Source: Brachionus rotundiformis
Taxonomy: Eukaryota > Rotifera > Eurotatoria > Ploima > Brachionidae
Length of the DNA: 64,000 nt
Assembly: GCA_016802295.1 (NCBI GenBank)
Contig: JAESIW010000138.1
Location: forward strand, 1,125,904-1,189,903
Reading direction: 5' to 3'
Positions 1-11,700 of this stretch are shown here, piece by piece. The number at the start of each line of letters is the position of its first letter. The first letter of the stretch is position 1. The notes below the pieces were generated by a model. It did no database searches, was not told the DNA's origin, and was given only the letters and a program-made list of their open reading frames with translations. The position numbers were made by a program, and so were the translations under genes.

Positions 1-492
1 TATTCTAGTCTATAGGCACCTAAAAATGTGTGCGGACAGCTGGAGCCCCAGTCACTTGGCGACATGATTGTCATGTACTTTTGACCGGATTCTCTTTCGT
101 AATAGTAATAAACAGTTCCAGGTCGCTTCAGGACATTGCATGCCGCTTGGTGCAGTTCTTTTTCCATCTTGGCCTTTTCCAATATGCCTCTGGCTTGGTT
201 CTGCAAGAACTGGATCTGCTCAATGATTATGTTCAATTTATTAGTTACATTTGATTGTATACTTTTATCAGCCTTGAAAACTATAAGTTTTTTTGGTAAA
301 AAGAGGGCTTTAGAAGCTTACATTTTGAATTTGTTCTGCTAGAGCCATCAAGTCGGCGGTATAGTTCGGCTGTACCACTGAATTTTCCACAAGATTGGCT
401 TAATATTCAAATTAGAATGTTGGCTTAATTTATTTTTTGTGCTTACCTTGGTCCTTCTCAAAGGTACCGCTAACTACTATTTGATTTTGCAT
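1..492 (-). CDS. C1orf50-like protein (DUF2452), 3' end off window
   Basis: Three exons on the minus strand: 447-492, 322-398 and 1-272, with phases that match across both short introns. The start is the ATG at 492. The product begins MQNQIVVSGTFEKDQ and continues through a helical stretch (QIQFLQNQARGILEKAKME) to a block reading NVLKRPGTVYYYYERESGQK and then DWGSSCPHTFLGAYRLE, where the window ends. This order of motifs (NKL..IAEQI, helix, Cys-Asn-x-x-K+PG-x-x-YYLY, FLGAY+L) is what I recall for the vertebrate C1orf50 family. The family function is not established, so none is assigned. Only a few C-terminal residues are probably missing. Family identity comes from remembered family sequence, not from a search. 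Confidence 0.8.
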
Positions 493-834
493 TTTTTTTT
501 AATTTTTTTTTCAATCCAATTCGGATCCTAAATAGGAAAAAGTCTAGTTATTATGTAAGAAATATATATTTTAGTTTATGTATGCCGACACACTTATTCT
601 TTAAATTATGGAATGCAATTATGGCAAAAAATTGGCGTGCTTAAGTTTCTTAAAAAAATCTCAAGACAAATAATTCAAAGCTTGCATTTTAAACCAGACA
701 GATTGAAGAGTTGGTTGTTGTTTTTTATCCTAGTATATACCAAGTGAATTATTTTACACTAAAACATATTTACTATAGAGATAAAAAATTATTCAATCAG
801 CAAAAAGTATGATCAATAATTGAGTCATATATAG
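493..834. other. Intergenic gap between C1orf50-like and SLC35B4
   Basis: About 340 bases of A+T-rich DNA between two divergently transcribed genes, so it should hold both promoters. I see no convincing TATA motif, open frame or RNA gene in it. Confidence 0.5.
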
Positions 835-2075
835 ATGCATTATTTTTTCTCAATAGTAACTGTCTTTTTGGGCTGCTGCAGCAATGTGTTCTTTTTGGAA
901 CTTCTTACCAAGTAATGTGACCATTTTCACAAGCTTTTTTTAAATATTTTTCTCAAGTGCCCACCCTGGCAGCGGTAATCTGATCACATTGGCACAATTT
1001 TTGTTCATATCGATCAAAGGATTCATATTTGAGCATCGATTTGGTACCAAAAAGTCCGTCATACCAATCAGGTAAACAAAAAAGATAATTCTAACAAATT
1101 TAAATTAAATTAACAAGAAAGTACATGAGTTTGGTGGTGATGTTTTTTGTGGTTAGTGTGGTCAATAATTATGCCCTTAATTTCAACATATCAATGCCAC
1201 TTCATATGATTTTTAGATCAGTAAAATAATTTTAATCCAAAATTAATAATTATTTATTTGTCAAAAAATAGGGTTCATTGATAGCCAATATGTTTTTAGG
1301 AATACTGATTCTTAATAAAAAATACTGCCTAAGAGAGTATCTATCAATTTTGTTTATCACAATTGGAATTGTCCTATGCACATTGGCCTCATCAACTGAA
1401 ATAAAGTCAGTAAACAAAGTATCAAATGAGTTTATTGATTTTGTCTGGTGGGTTGTTGGTAAAAAATTTAAATTATCAAATTAATGATCAATAATTAACT
1501 CAATTTATCGAAAAGGAATCTTGATGCTGACATTCGCGCTCTTGCTTTCAGCAGGCATGGGAATCATTCAGGAAAAATTGTATAAACATCATGGCAAACA
1601 TCCATCCGAAGCTCTTTATTATAATGTAATAAAAACTTAATAAATTTTATAAATTTAAATTGAAATTAAATAAATTTATCCAAAGCACGTACTGACACTG
1701 CCAGCTTTTATTCTACTTGGCAATGATTTATCAAACCAAGTGACCATTTTTAATAAATCAGAACCATATGATCTAGTCATGTTTAGTATTCCGATCATGT
1801 GGTTGTATCTAATTGGTAATACTTTGACACAATATGTTTGCATTAGTTCAGTTTTTGTGCTAACCACTGAATGCGCATCGTTGACGGTGACGCTCGTTTT
1901 GACACTTAGAAAATTTGTCAGTCTAATAATATCCATTATCTATTTTAAAAATCCGTTTACCATTTGGCATTGGATTGGTACACTGCTAGTATTTTCAGGA
2001 ACTTTGATGTTTACCAATTTTATAAAAATAGTCCAAGACAAATTTAAAGCTAAAGACAGCAAAAAATCTCTTTAA
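835..2075 (+). CDS. SLC35B4: UDP-xylose/UDP-GlcNAc transporter (SLC35B4 type)
   Basis: Six exons: 835-911, 958-1071, 1118-1220, 1272-1458, 1516-1625 and 1686-2075; all phases agree and give about 326 residues, close to the vertebrate protein. SLC35B4 is a multipass Golgi/ER antiporter that carries UDP-xylose and UDP-GlcNAc into the lumen for glycan synthesis. Visible family blocks are the N-terminal LGCCSNVFFLELLT, then HPGSGNLITLAQF, VVNNYALNFNISMPLHMIF, FVWWVVGILMLTFALLLSA and TTECASLTVTLVLTLRKFVS, ending with a lysine-rich tail (KDSKKSL) that resembles a dilysine retrieval signal. The start ATG gives the same short N-terminus as the human protein. Identity rests on several long blocks matching in order. 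Confidence 0.93.
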
Positions 2076-2237
2076 AAAAATAATAATTCTAATTTTAGCT
2101 AATTTAATTTTTTTTAATTGCGAATAAATTTTTTGAAAATTTGACTTTTTGTTTCCAATCATAAGCAATTTGGGATTCATATCCCTAATTTAATTATTTA
2201 CGTAATTAGAAAATTAATCAAAATTTTAAGAGGCAAG

Positions 2238-2996
2238 ATGTTTAATCTGCTTAGAATATCGAGAGCTTCTATCCTCTCTTCAAAGTTTTTATTGGAAGTA
2301 TGCTAATTAAATTTTAAACTATAAGTTATGATATTGAATAATTTGTAGAGCTCTACGCGTAGCCTAGTTTCCTTTAAGGATCTATTTGGCTCAAAAGAAA
2401 ACTCAGATGTTTCTGTAACTAATAATCAAAATGAAAATTTTATCTCTACAGATTTTGAAGCCATTAAAAACACTGAGTAAATTAAATTTATAGAAGATAA
2501 TTCTTTAATTTTTATTTTCCATTAAAGAACAACGAGATTAGTAAGAGTCAAAGCTTACAAACCACCAGAGAATGTAGAGGAACTGATAAAAAATGTTTGT
2601 AAAGAATTGCTTGGTGAAGCTTTCAATGATCAAGACTATCTAAACTTATCTCTATCAGATCCTGGGCTAAAATTTAGTTTGTTGACCAAATGCATTTCTA
2701 CTTTTGGACACAATATATCCAACACAAGTTTAAATGATTTAAAAAATGTCCAAGATTTGGTCAAATATTACATGACTGAAGTAAAAGACACAAGTCCTCT
2801 TGAGGATATTTACCATCAACACGATTTGCCAAAAAATCTCCACATCAATTTAGAATACAATCGCTTCGATCCTGAAACAGACAAATTCTTCAATGGAAAA
2901 GACGCTTTTCCTGAACGAAATACAGTCGCAACTAGTTTATGGTACTCAAAAAAATATAAATCTATCACCAAAAAAAAGCCTTATTTTACCAAATAA
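2238..2996 (+). CDS. MRPL50: Mitochondrial ribosomal protein mL50
   Basis: Three exons, 2238-2297, 2349-2476 and 2528-2996, give about 218 residues. mL50 is a large-subunit component of the mitochondrial ribosome with an acyl-carrier-like fold. The conserved core is visible: a YKPPENVEELIKN segment, then KFSLLTKCISTFGHNI, then a helix ending DLVKYYMTEV and DLPKNLHINLEYNRF; these correspond in order to the YTPPEDLQ, KFNLLAHLADDLGH, VRDVLDFYNV and LPPNLKITW blocks of vertebrate MRPL50. The first exon encodes a short basic/hydroxylated segment (MFNLLRISRASILSSKF) typical of a mitochondrial presequence. It lies 160 bases after SLC35B4 on the same strand with its own start; there is no sign of co-transcription. 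Confidence 0.85.
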
Positions 2997-3132
2997 AACC
3001 TAATTAAAAAAGATTTTTATTTTAAATATTTGTTCAATGTAGACTAATAAAATTTAAATAAAATCATGTTTTTTTGTGCGAGTTAAACCGTATGTTTTAG
3101 AATAGATTGGAAAATTATAACATTGTTAGATA

Positions 3133-4745
3133 ATGGGTTCAAGATACCAACACACAAAGAAACAAAAAAGCCATCATTACAGAAATAATAGACAAAGAAA
3201 TACGCCAAGTGACCAAACTGAAACCAGACCAAGCACTTCTGCTGAAAGCACTGAAATTCCGGGCTTCTACTATGATCCAGTGAAAAAAAAATACTTCAAA
3301 ATTCAAGAAAATGCTTTTGGCATTCAAAATGTCCCAACTGAAGAAATAATTAAAAAAAAGGTTGATGAACAAAAATTGGAAAACGAATGCAAAAAACAAC
3401 TGACCAAAAGCAGTAATTTAATTGATTTTATGCTTAAAAAAGAGCTTTATGGCTCAGATAATGCGTTAAGACTTGACTTTACAGACAATTTGATCAAAAA
3501 ATCGAATCTTAAAGAATTGTGTTCATTGGAAACGAATTTGACCATAAAAAAAATTGAAGTTTTGTGTTCCAGTATGTTTCCTGGCAGAAAAAATTTTATC
3601 TATATTTTGATTAATTTTGTTGGAGTTCCATTTACTTATAAAATATATGAATTGTGTACAGACTTTTTTGGAAATAATCAAAAATTACCTATTAATCAGC
3701 CATTAAAGGAATTGTATTTTATTGAACAAAGCGATAGAGGGCTAATTACAGGTCCGGTTGATAATGGACAATCTAATTTACCAGCTTTCATGACAAGTAA
3801 TAACCATATTGTATCTACGTTACAGTCAACTGACCACACTGATAGCAGGCCTTTTAAATTAAAAATTTCTCAATTTGATTCTTATGACTCGAGTTCAGAT
3901 TTTTTGGTTCTCAATCCAAAGTATTCCAAAAGCTATAGATTTCCATTATGGTGCAGTGATGTTAACAAAGAAATGACAAGATGTGCAGCTGGACTTCATC
4001 AAAGCGCTGAAGTTAACAATCTTCAAGACAATCAATTTTTCAAGCTTAATACTTATCGAAGTGATGTATTTTGCATTAAATTTAAACCAGAATCAGAACA
4101 AGTGTTTACAGGTATTAAGATTTTTTTTGCCAACAAAAAAACTATCAACTTTTTTTAAGGTTGTAAAAGCAAGTTTTTATTTGGCTATGATTTGAGGTCC
4201 AAAGTTTGTAATCCAATATGTGAAATGAGGCATGAATCATGTATAAATGACTTGATTTTCTGTCCAAAAAATTCCAACTATCTATTTGTAAATGATTATT
4301 CTGGAGAAGTGATAAATATTTTTTAATATTTTTTAAATAATCTATTGAATTAAATAAATGATCTCATTTGAAAGATAAATTTATGGGATGTAAGATTTTG
4401 TAAGCGTAGTGTAGTCAAGTTTTTGAGCAGCCAGCAATCTAATTCAAGGTGTTCAATAAAGCTAGATAATTCAGGGGATTATTTGTACTCAAGTAAATAT
4501 TAGATAATTAAATTCAAAAGTAAATAAAAACTTAATTATTGATAATTTTTTAAGTGACTAAAGATGGCCATATAAGAATCTTTAATACGATAAAGAATAG
4601 CTTAATCAAGACAATTGTTTCTCCTGAAATAAAAGAGCCGAATCAAATATATTCAGAAATACCAAGTATCCATATTTTTGATGATTTGTCTTTATTATAT
4701 GGTTTAAAAAATAAATTAATGTATTGTTCAATTTTGAAAAATTAA
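3133..4745 (+). CDS. DCAF4: DDB1-CUL4 associated factor 4 (WD-repeat protein)
   Basis: Four exons, 3133-4111, 4160-4308, 4375-4492 and 4555-4745, give about 478 residues. DCAF4 proteins are WD40 substrate receptors for CUL4-DDB1 ubiquitin ligases. The hallmark N-terminal IPGFYYDPVKKKYFKI follows a basic, low-complexity head. The C-terminal half has recognisable WD elements: FTGCKSKFLFGYDLRS, INLWDVRFCKRSVV and DGHIRIFNTIKNSLIKTI, matching FNGCRSGEIFAIDLR, IKLWDLR and YTRIWSLHDARLLRTI in the human protein. The middle is poorly conserved and asparagine/lysine rich, so the propeller is hard to delimit by eye. The start codon is the first ATG before the conserved head. Confidence 0.87.
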
Positions 4746-5629
4746 TTATCTTAAATTTTTAATAAATTTTTAATTAACAGATATAAAATCTCCTATTTAA
4801 TTCCGAAAAAATTCAGTAATAAAACAATAAATAAGTGTAATAGCATGGCGCTATCAAATAAAAATAGAAAAAAAAATTTATTTAAATTCCAAAATATCTT
4901 TCTTCCTAAGAATAAAAACATGATTCGAGATATGAGAGAGATCGATAGAGTGAGATCCATGTCCGGGACACAGCAAATGTTACATAAGTTCTCAGGCAGA
5001 AGTATTACAACCAAAATATATATAGAAATAATCAAATATTATGGTCAAAAGTATAAATTTCGAAAGTATAAATGATAAGAACAAGTTGGGAGTTGATGGA
5101 TGCCAAGTTCAATCATACCATAATGCTAAGGCAATAATTGATAAAAATTTAAAAATTATCTATTTATTTATCCACTTTACTAAATTTTTTCATCTATCAA
5201 AATGTGATGATTTAATTTTTGTCTAATACTTGATGGATAATTTATGTCCAAGTACATGGTCATTCTATTCTGCTTGATTCTATGTGAGTTTTATTTTTTC
5301 AGCTCTTTTTCAAGTTTATTTCTCTCGGTTGAAGTGCCCAAAATGATTCTACTCTAAGTATTCCATTCTTTACCAATAAATTCTGTCACTTTCATTTAGT
5401 CTCCAAAATTCCATCAGTACAAAATTAAAACAACCATAAAAATGTATTTTGGTCATCATGCTTAATTTTTATGTCCAATAATTCATATCCATCATATATT
5501 GTTTTTTTTTTTCCAAATTACAATATTAAATAATTATTAAAAAAAATTTTCGAATCTAAATTTATTTTATAATTTTATTAACAAATACTATATAACAGAT
5601 AATCATTTTTAATTATAGTTGAATAATTT
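4746..5629. other. Convergent intergenic region DCAF4/PAF1
   Basis: Nearly 900 bases between the 3' ends of two convergent genes. It contains two overlapping short plus-strand frames (4845-5075 and 5041-5226) with lysine- and asparagine-rich translations, no splice partners and no family resemblance. The segment around 4920-5000 is slightly less A+T rich and could be a decayed fragment. I cannot support a gene here. Confidence 0.4.
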
Positions 5630-7128
5630 CTAATCAGAATTGTCCTCAGTTTCATGTTGAGTTTCATCTTCGGCAGTGTGCTGTTCAGCCGTCTCGTCGC
5701 CTGTGTCTTGACTCTCCTCGTTTTGTTCCACAGCTTCTACAAATTCTCATTTTAACCTCCAATATTTTCATTTAACTTCTTCCAAAATTACCTTGATCTT
5801 CTTCCTCTTCGCTCTCTTCTTCACCACTCACGTTCTCTAGTTCCCTAAGTCTTGTACGCTTTTAATCAAAACTTTAGAATTAAATTAACCATGTCTTTTT
5901 GAATGGCAAATACTTGGTTTCTCTCCTCCTGTCTTGTAAATGGCCTGTACTTAACATTCAATTTAGTGTTTCCAACTTTACCTAATTTGGTACGTCTTTT
6001 GCTCAATCGGACCCTAATTTTGGTCAATATTTATTTCATTAAATTGGAAGTTAATAATCAATAAACCTTGTTTCCAATTCATTGTAAAAGACACCTGTAT
6101 CTTTGATGATAAAATAATAATTCTCTTCGTAGCCATACGAAGACTTGGACTTTATATTCCAAGTATACTCTCTGGACAGCTTGAACTCATACTCATCATC
6201 TGCATCATACTCGGTCTCATTTTCATCATCCCGATGCCTTTTATGGACAGTGTCTTGTGTTGGCAAAAAATATGCAACAAACTGTTCGCCATTCTTATCC
6301 ACCAAACCCTTGATCAAAGCCTGGGACATTTCTACTTGTTGTGTTCGCTCCGATTCCGACTTGGTTGTCGGATCGTCATCAAAAAGCACTTGGGCACTTG
6401 AATGACGCCACAACTTTTAAAAAAAATCACTATCTTTTCCTTAAATTAATTGGCATTTTACATCGAAATCAGGAAATATTTGAAGTTCTTGTTGGGCAAA
6501 TACTCCCGGCTTGCTGTAATGTTTGGTGACTTGTTTTTTAATTGCCTCAAAGCCTTGCTCAATTGCAGCAATTTGACTCCCTCTGTCTTTGTAATAATCA
6601 GTATCCTTGAGTTTTTTTTTTACAGAGTAACCAACTCTTGGAAAAAATTTTATTAAAAAAAATAAAAGTTAAATTCAGAGCTGAATACTTAGATTCAGCC
6701 GAGTCATATTGTTTGGGTTGAAATCTGGTATTCTCGGCAGAAATGTACTCATTTCTTCTCATCCAAGATACAGTCTTGTTGTGCTGTTCGGCCCTCTTGA
6801 GGTCAGCCGCTGAAACATTGTCCTCTTCGAGTAGTTTCTCATCATTTGGATGCAATTGGGCATTTTGGTCCAATTTGTTATAGTCCTGGTTGATTAAATC
6901 GATGCGTATGCCCAAGTCTTGCTCGTTTAGAATGTCCCATTTGAAGTTTTTCTCCAATGTGGTCGATTTGTATTCAATGTACCGACTGGAGTCAAATGGA
7001 TAGATTATGGATTTGGGCTCGAATGGAATGTCTGGAAGCTTGTTTTGGTATTTTATTCGGCAAATTAGGTCAGATGTGCCGGATTTGTGACCGCCCGAAG
7101 ACGAGCTTGATTGACTGTTTCGAATCAT
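5630..7128 (-). CDS. PAF1: RNA polymerase II-associated factor PAF1
   Basis: Six exons on the minus strand: 6689-7128, 6462-6636, 6067-6413, 5890-6013, 5792-5858 and 5630-5736, giving about 419 residues with consistent phases. PAF1 is the scaffold of the PAF complex that rides with RNA polymerase II and promotes elongation and histone modification. In order one sees LICRIKYQNKLPDIPFEPK, DEKLLEEDNVSA, VSWMRRNEYIS, then YYKDRGSQIAAIEQGF, HYSKPGVFAQQE, SAQVLFDDDP, GEQFVAYFLPTQDT, GYEENYYFIIKD and YNELETRVRLSKRR, all matching human PAF1. The acidic Glu/Asp/Ser-rich C-terminal tail is present but much shorter than in vertebrates. The second exon reads through a run of ten A (minus strand), which codes lysines. 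Confidence 0.95.
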
Positions 7129-8087
7129 TTCTGATTTTAAAAATAATGGTTTTCTGAATAAGTCTCTTTTATCATTTTGTTAATTGCATTATAAACTTAT
7201 ACTTTGGTTCAGATTTTAATTTAAATCTGATTTTTAGTTAAGCTAGATTACATAATGAAAATTCCATGCAAAACCCTTATAAAACAATAAAGTTAATACA
7301 AAAATAAATAAATTAATTATAAAATTAATAACTATTTTTAATTATTATTAATTATAGAGTATTTATTCTATAGTTTATTTAGAAATTTATTTTTTAAATT
7401 ATCTAAATATTAGAGTACTCTACAATTTGATATATCACAATCGGGTAATCCAAAAGTTTTGCCAACCATTACTACCTTTTTTTAAGCCTTTATGATTAAT
7501 GTCTTCTAACTTTGAGTAAATTGTGCTCTTAAAATACTTAATTTGAAAACTTTCCGACTCTTCACGTGGTCTCTAAATAGCATTACCAAAAAATCTTTAA
7601 TTTGGCAAAAAATGGATAATCAATTTAATTTAAATATGATGTAATTTTCAACTTATAATTTTATCTAATGACCAAAGCCTTGTTTGGAGCCAATATTTAC
7701 ATTCATTTTATTTTTTTTTATCAATATTATTTATAATTTCATTTAAAATTACAATTTTAAAAATATATAATGCAAAACTATCAATTTCAATTTAATAATT
7801 AAGTAATAAAATTTATCTAATTTTTAATGAATTATCATCAAATTTTTAAAATTTTATTAATTTAAATTTGAATTTAGTTGTCTTTTTAGTTTAATTAAGC
7901 GCCAAACAAAAAAAACTATTTTTATTAGCTGAGTTAAAGTGATAAGTGCTCAAAAAAACTTGGAAACAAAAAAGATAAAATTAAGCTTGTAGTAAAATAT
8001 CAACCTAATGGTAGCATGGTAACCATGATTTAAATTTGGAGAAAATTATTATTTATTTTGGACATTTTAAGCCATAAAAAAATTTAA
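7129..8087. other. Divergent intergenic region upstream of PAF1
   Basis: About 960 bases of very A+T-rich DNA between PAF1 (minus) and the orphan gene at 8088 (plus). It should contain both promoters. No RNA gene, repeat or coding exon is visible. Confidence 0.45.
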
Positions 8088-8695
8088 ATGAATGACGATA
8101 ACAATTTTTTTGATAAGCTTTTCAACAATAATAAGTTATTGTCAAGAGAGTAAATTAAAATTTTAAAACGCTAAATTTTTTTATTTCTAAGGTGTTTAAC
8201 CTCAAATGTTTTAATTGATTTAAATGATGTTCTCAATGAGCTTAGGCCATTGTCTGGTGGCATGCAAAATAAACCTAAACTCAATAAAAAACTTTTTTTT
8301 TTACTTAAAATTAGAAAAAACAAACAATTTATTAAAACAAATAAAAATCTCCATTCCAAGTCACACAATTGGGTACTTATTGACTTTAAAATGAGCCAAG
8401 CAAACACTAAATTGGTGGATGAATACCCAGTGTACAAGAATGGTGAGCTTTTTATCCATTTAATCACGAAACATTGCGTAATTTATTCGCTAAAGAACAA
8501 AAAGAGACTACAGAAAAGAAATCCAAGTGTAAAAGCAGTGGTAGCGAGCAGCCCCCCAGAGGCGTTGTATCTGTGGTAAAAATAATTACAACCAACACAC
8601 TAGAAGAGCCTCGATACAAGCGGAAAAATAAACTTCTGAACACAAAATTATTAAACAACAAATCCATAGTAATTGATCCATTTCATGTTACCTAA
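8088..8695 (+). CDS. Hypothetical protein of about 170 residues
   Basis: I do not recognise this gene. A spliced model of three exons, 8088-8149, 8192-8442 and 8496-8695, keeps frame throughout with GT-AG introns of 42 and 53 bases. The product starts MNDDNNFFDKLFNNNKLL, has a basic centre with SHNWVLIDFKMSQANTKLVD, and ends with a lysine-rich segment (RYKRKNKLLNTKLLNNK) and SIVIDPFHVT. It has no signal peptide or membrane segment, and the basic patches would fit a nuclear or RNA-binding protein, which is speculation. The composition of the last exon (less A+T than its flanks, Ser/Lys/Glu codons) supports it being coding. The second intron is the least certain part. Confidence 0.45.
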
Positions 8696-8748
8696 CTTTT
8701 TAATTCTATATAAAATCTTAAAATTTTGTACTCAATTGAAATTTAAAA

Positions 8749-11700
8749 ATGAGCTTTAGTTTTAACCGTAGCTATACTAAATCATGCTATGTATTACCAA
8801 TTAAGTTAGAAAATGACCAAGAATGTGACGATTATGCGAAGCCCGAGCTTCGCATTGTCCGAGCTTGTGCAGTCCGTGGACATCTGTTTCCAATGCTTTT
8901 ATTTTATAAATTTTTATTTAGGATTCATGTGATACCGAGCTGGTAAAATGTGAAAAGGAGAACTTTCAGCTCAAAAATGAGAATACTTATTTGAAAAATT
9001 TGATTGCCAAGCTGAGAGAAAGCGTGAAAAATTTGGAAGAGTCTAAAAAAGAACAAGACTCCAGCGAGAACAAGTGCTTCCAATTGAACAAAAAAATCTA
9101 TGCCCTTCAGGTAATGTTGAATAATTTGGCTACTATTTGGCTTTTTGATTACTAAAGTGTTCAATTAAGGTCATTAGTCTAATTGTATGTGTTTTTTATT
9201 AAGAGTTTATTTTTTCTCTAATGGTCAAGAATAGAAATATTAACTATTTTTGATCTCAATTTTATAAAAGTTTATTTCGAATGTAGATTTAAAAGTTAAA
9301 TATTCTTAAAATAAAATTCAATTATTTGAATAGTTGAATAAATTATTTTTAATTGAGAATTAAATTTATATTTGTGTCTAAAAATAAATTATTTAGTTCG
9401 ATGAAAAAAATCAAGAATTTCATTAAATATAGAATATTAATTGTATCATGATTTTTAATTAACCAAAATATTTGTTTCCCCAATTAATTTATTGTAAAAA
9501 GCTTGATAATGTTCTCTTTTGAATTTATCTTTTATCATAATGAGAAAACATACATTAAAACAAAAAATTAAAAATTTGATAGTTGAGTTTTAAAAGAGTA
9601 CAAAAATAAATTATTAATCCCCAATTTACAATTTAATTAAAGATTCGCTTTTTAGCTGCTTTTTAAACACCTAAATTAATTCCAATTAACTTAAGATTTC
9701 AAATAAAATCTTGAAATTGAAATTAGCTTTCTGTCGTATATTTTCACAAATGATAAAATTTTAAGTTAATATAAATAGCTAAATAATCTTTAAAATAAAT
9801 AAATATTCAATTCCGAGACAAGTTAATGTCCACTCACAAGTCTTAAAATAGATAATGTACCAATATAAATGAAATCTAAATTGATGGAACTTTTAATAGT
9901 TAATTAAATAATTAGTTAGTAATTTAATTTCGACATCCTAAAGAATGTCTGAGAACCATCTCTGCTTTATATCAGTGTGATTCTATAAAAGCCATTTAGG
10001 CTGAATTCATCTCAAGTCACCTTAAGTTTTTTTTTGACTAGGGTACTAAGCAGGACCTTGTTCCAATGGTGCGTGGCTGGTTAGTTCTATTCCTTTTTTA
10101 AATATTTCAATCAAGTCTCCTATCACTTAATTTTAATTGTGTCATTTTAACCACCTCATATTCCATAACTTTCAAAGTCAGTAAAGTCCTGTACTGGAAC
10201 AATTTACTCAAAAATTTGGTAACAAAAGGAATAGACTGCTACAGCTCCACATTGCTTAATACTTTATATTTTTGACCATAAGTTTTTCTCTATTGATAAA
10301 CATTTCAACTATCTTGTTTGCTATTTTAACTCATATTATTTAATTTTTAGAAAAATTGAATGAGCCATAACTCGTCCAGCCTAACAATTAATAATAATAT
10401 CAAACTAAAATCAAAAACTAATAAGTTATAATAGTTCACACATATTAATTATATTACTTTTTGTGCTAACGCCAATGGGAAAATTTGTTCTAGATTGGAT
10501 AAGTTCGATATGATATTATAGTTTTCTTAAGTATGAGAATAAGATTTTTCCAGCCTCTATTATTTTCTAAGTATCGAAAAATAAAAAATTTAATTGAAGT
10601 CAAATCCAAATGAATGATTTTTCTTAATTTTTAGCCTATTTTCATTTAAATCAACAAATATTAAGATTTAATTTTTTTTTGATAAAAAATAATGTTAAAA
10701 TAAAATGAAATAAAACTTTAATTGTTTAAACTAATTTAGGAAGAATTGATCAGAATCAAAATTATGCTTGACCAGTGTCAACAAATGAGAAAAAGTGATA
10801 TGGAACGTAATCAAATATTACAAAATAGGCTCGATTTGCTAGAAGTATTTTGAATGAAGACCCTAAAGTTATATTTTAATAAATATATTATTTTGTTTAA
10901 TTAGAAAATATCGAATTCAGAGCCAAACTCGGCGTTAAATAATCAGTTTGAATTAGTGAATCAAATAACCAAACTTCAAGTAGTCTTAAAATAAAACAAA
11001 ACTTTATTTATTAAGTTTATTTTTATTTAACTTTTTTTTTTTTAAATTTCCAAGGCATCGGAAAGCATTTTAAAACAAAGTCTTGAGAACCAAAAACTAA
11101 AAACCAATGAACTAAATGACCAAATATTTAATTTAAAAAGAACACTACATCATTCAGCCAACTCGTTTGAAAATACACTTGAAAATACGTCCAATGTAGG
11201 CCTTTGCTTTTGTTTTAGATCAAAAAAATAATATTTTTATAACCTTTGTTGACTTTTTATTCCAAAAGAATGATAAACTTTACAATGAAATATTAGAACA
11301 TTTAAAATCGCAGGGTCTTGACCAAGAGACAAGCAATTACCGCGATATTATTACTCATTTATACAAGCAAAAGATGAACGCTTTAAGGCAGCTAAACGAT
11401 TTTACTTTCTACATACAGGAAATTAATCCAGACATTGGTCAAGATCCTCTGGATGCCATGAAAGTTGGTTCTTTGAAATTTAAGATATTTATTTTTGCTA
11501 ATTTTGTCAATTTTTAAGCAATTGTTTACCGAAATGAAGTCCTACCAGCACGAAATTCAGCAATTGAAGCAAAAAATTGAGCTAAACAAATTAGAGATGA
11601 GGCTACAACAGGATGAGTACAGGCGTCAAATTTCCACTCTAAATGACGAATTGAACAAAACGCCTGAGAACAAGGCTAGCCTGATGGTCAGAGATAAGAT

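Noticed and set aside
4845..5226. Two overlapping plus-strand frames after DCAF4
   Set aside because: Lysine/asparagine-rich, no homology, no splice partners, typical of A+T-rich chance frames.
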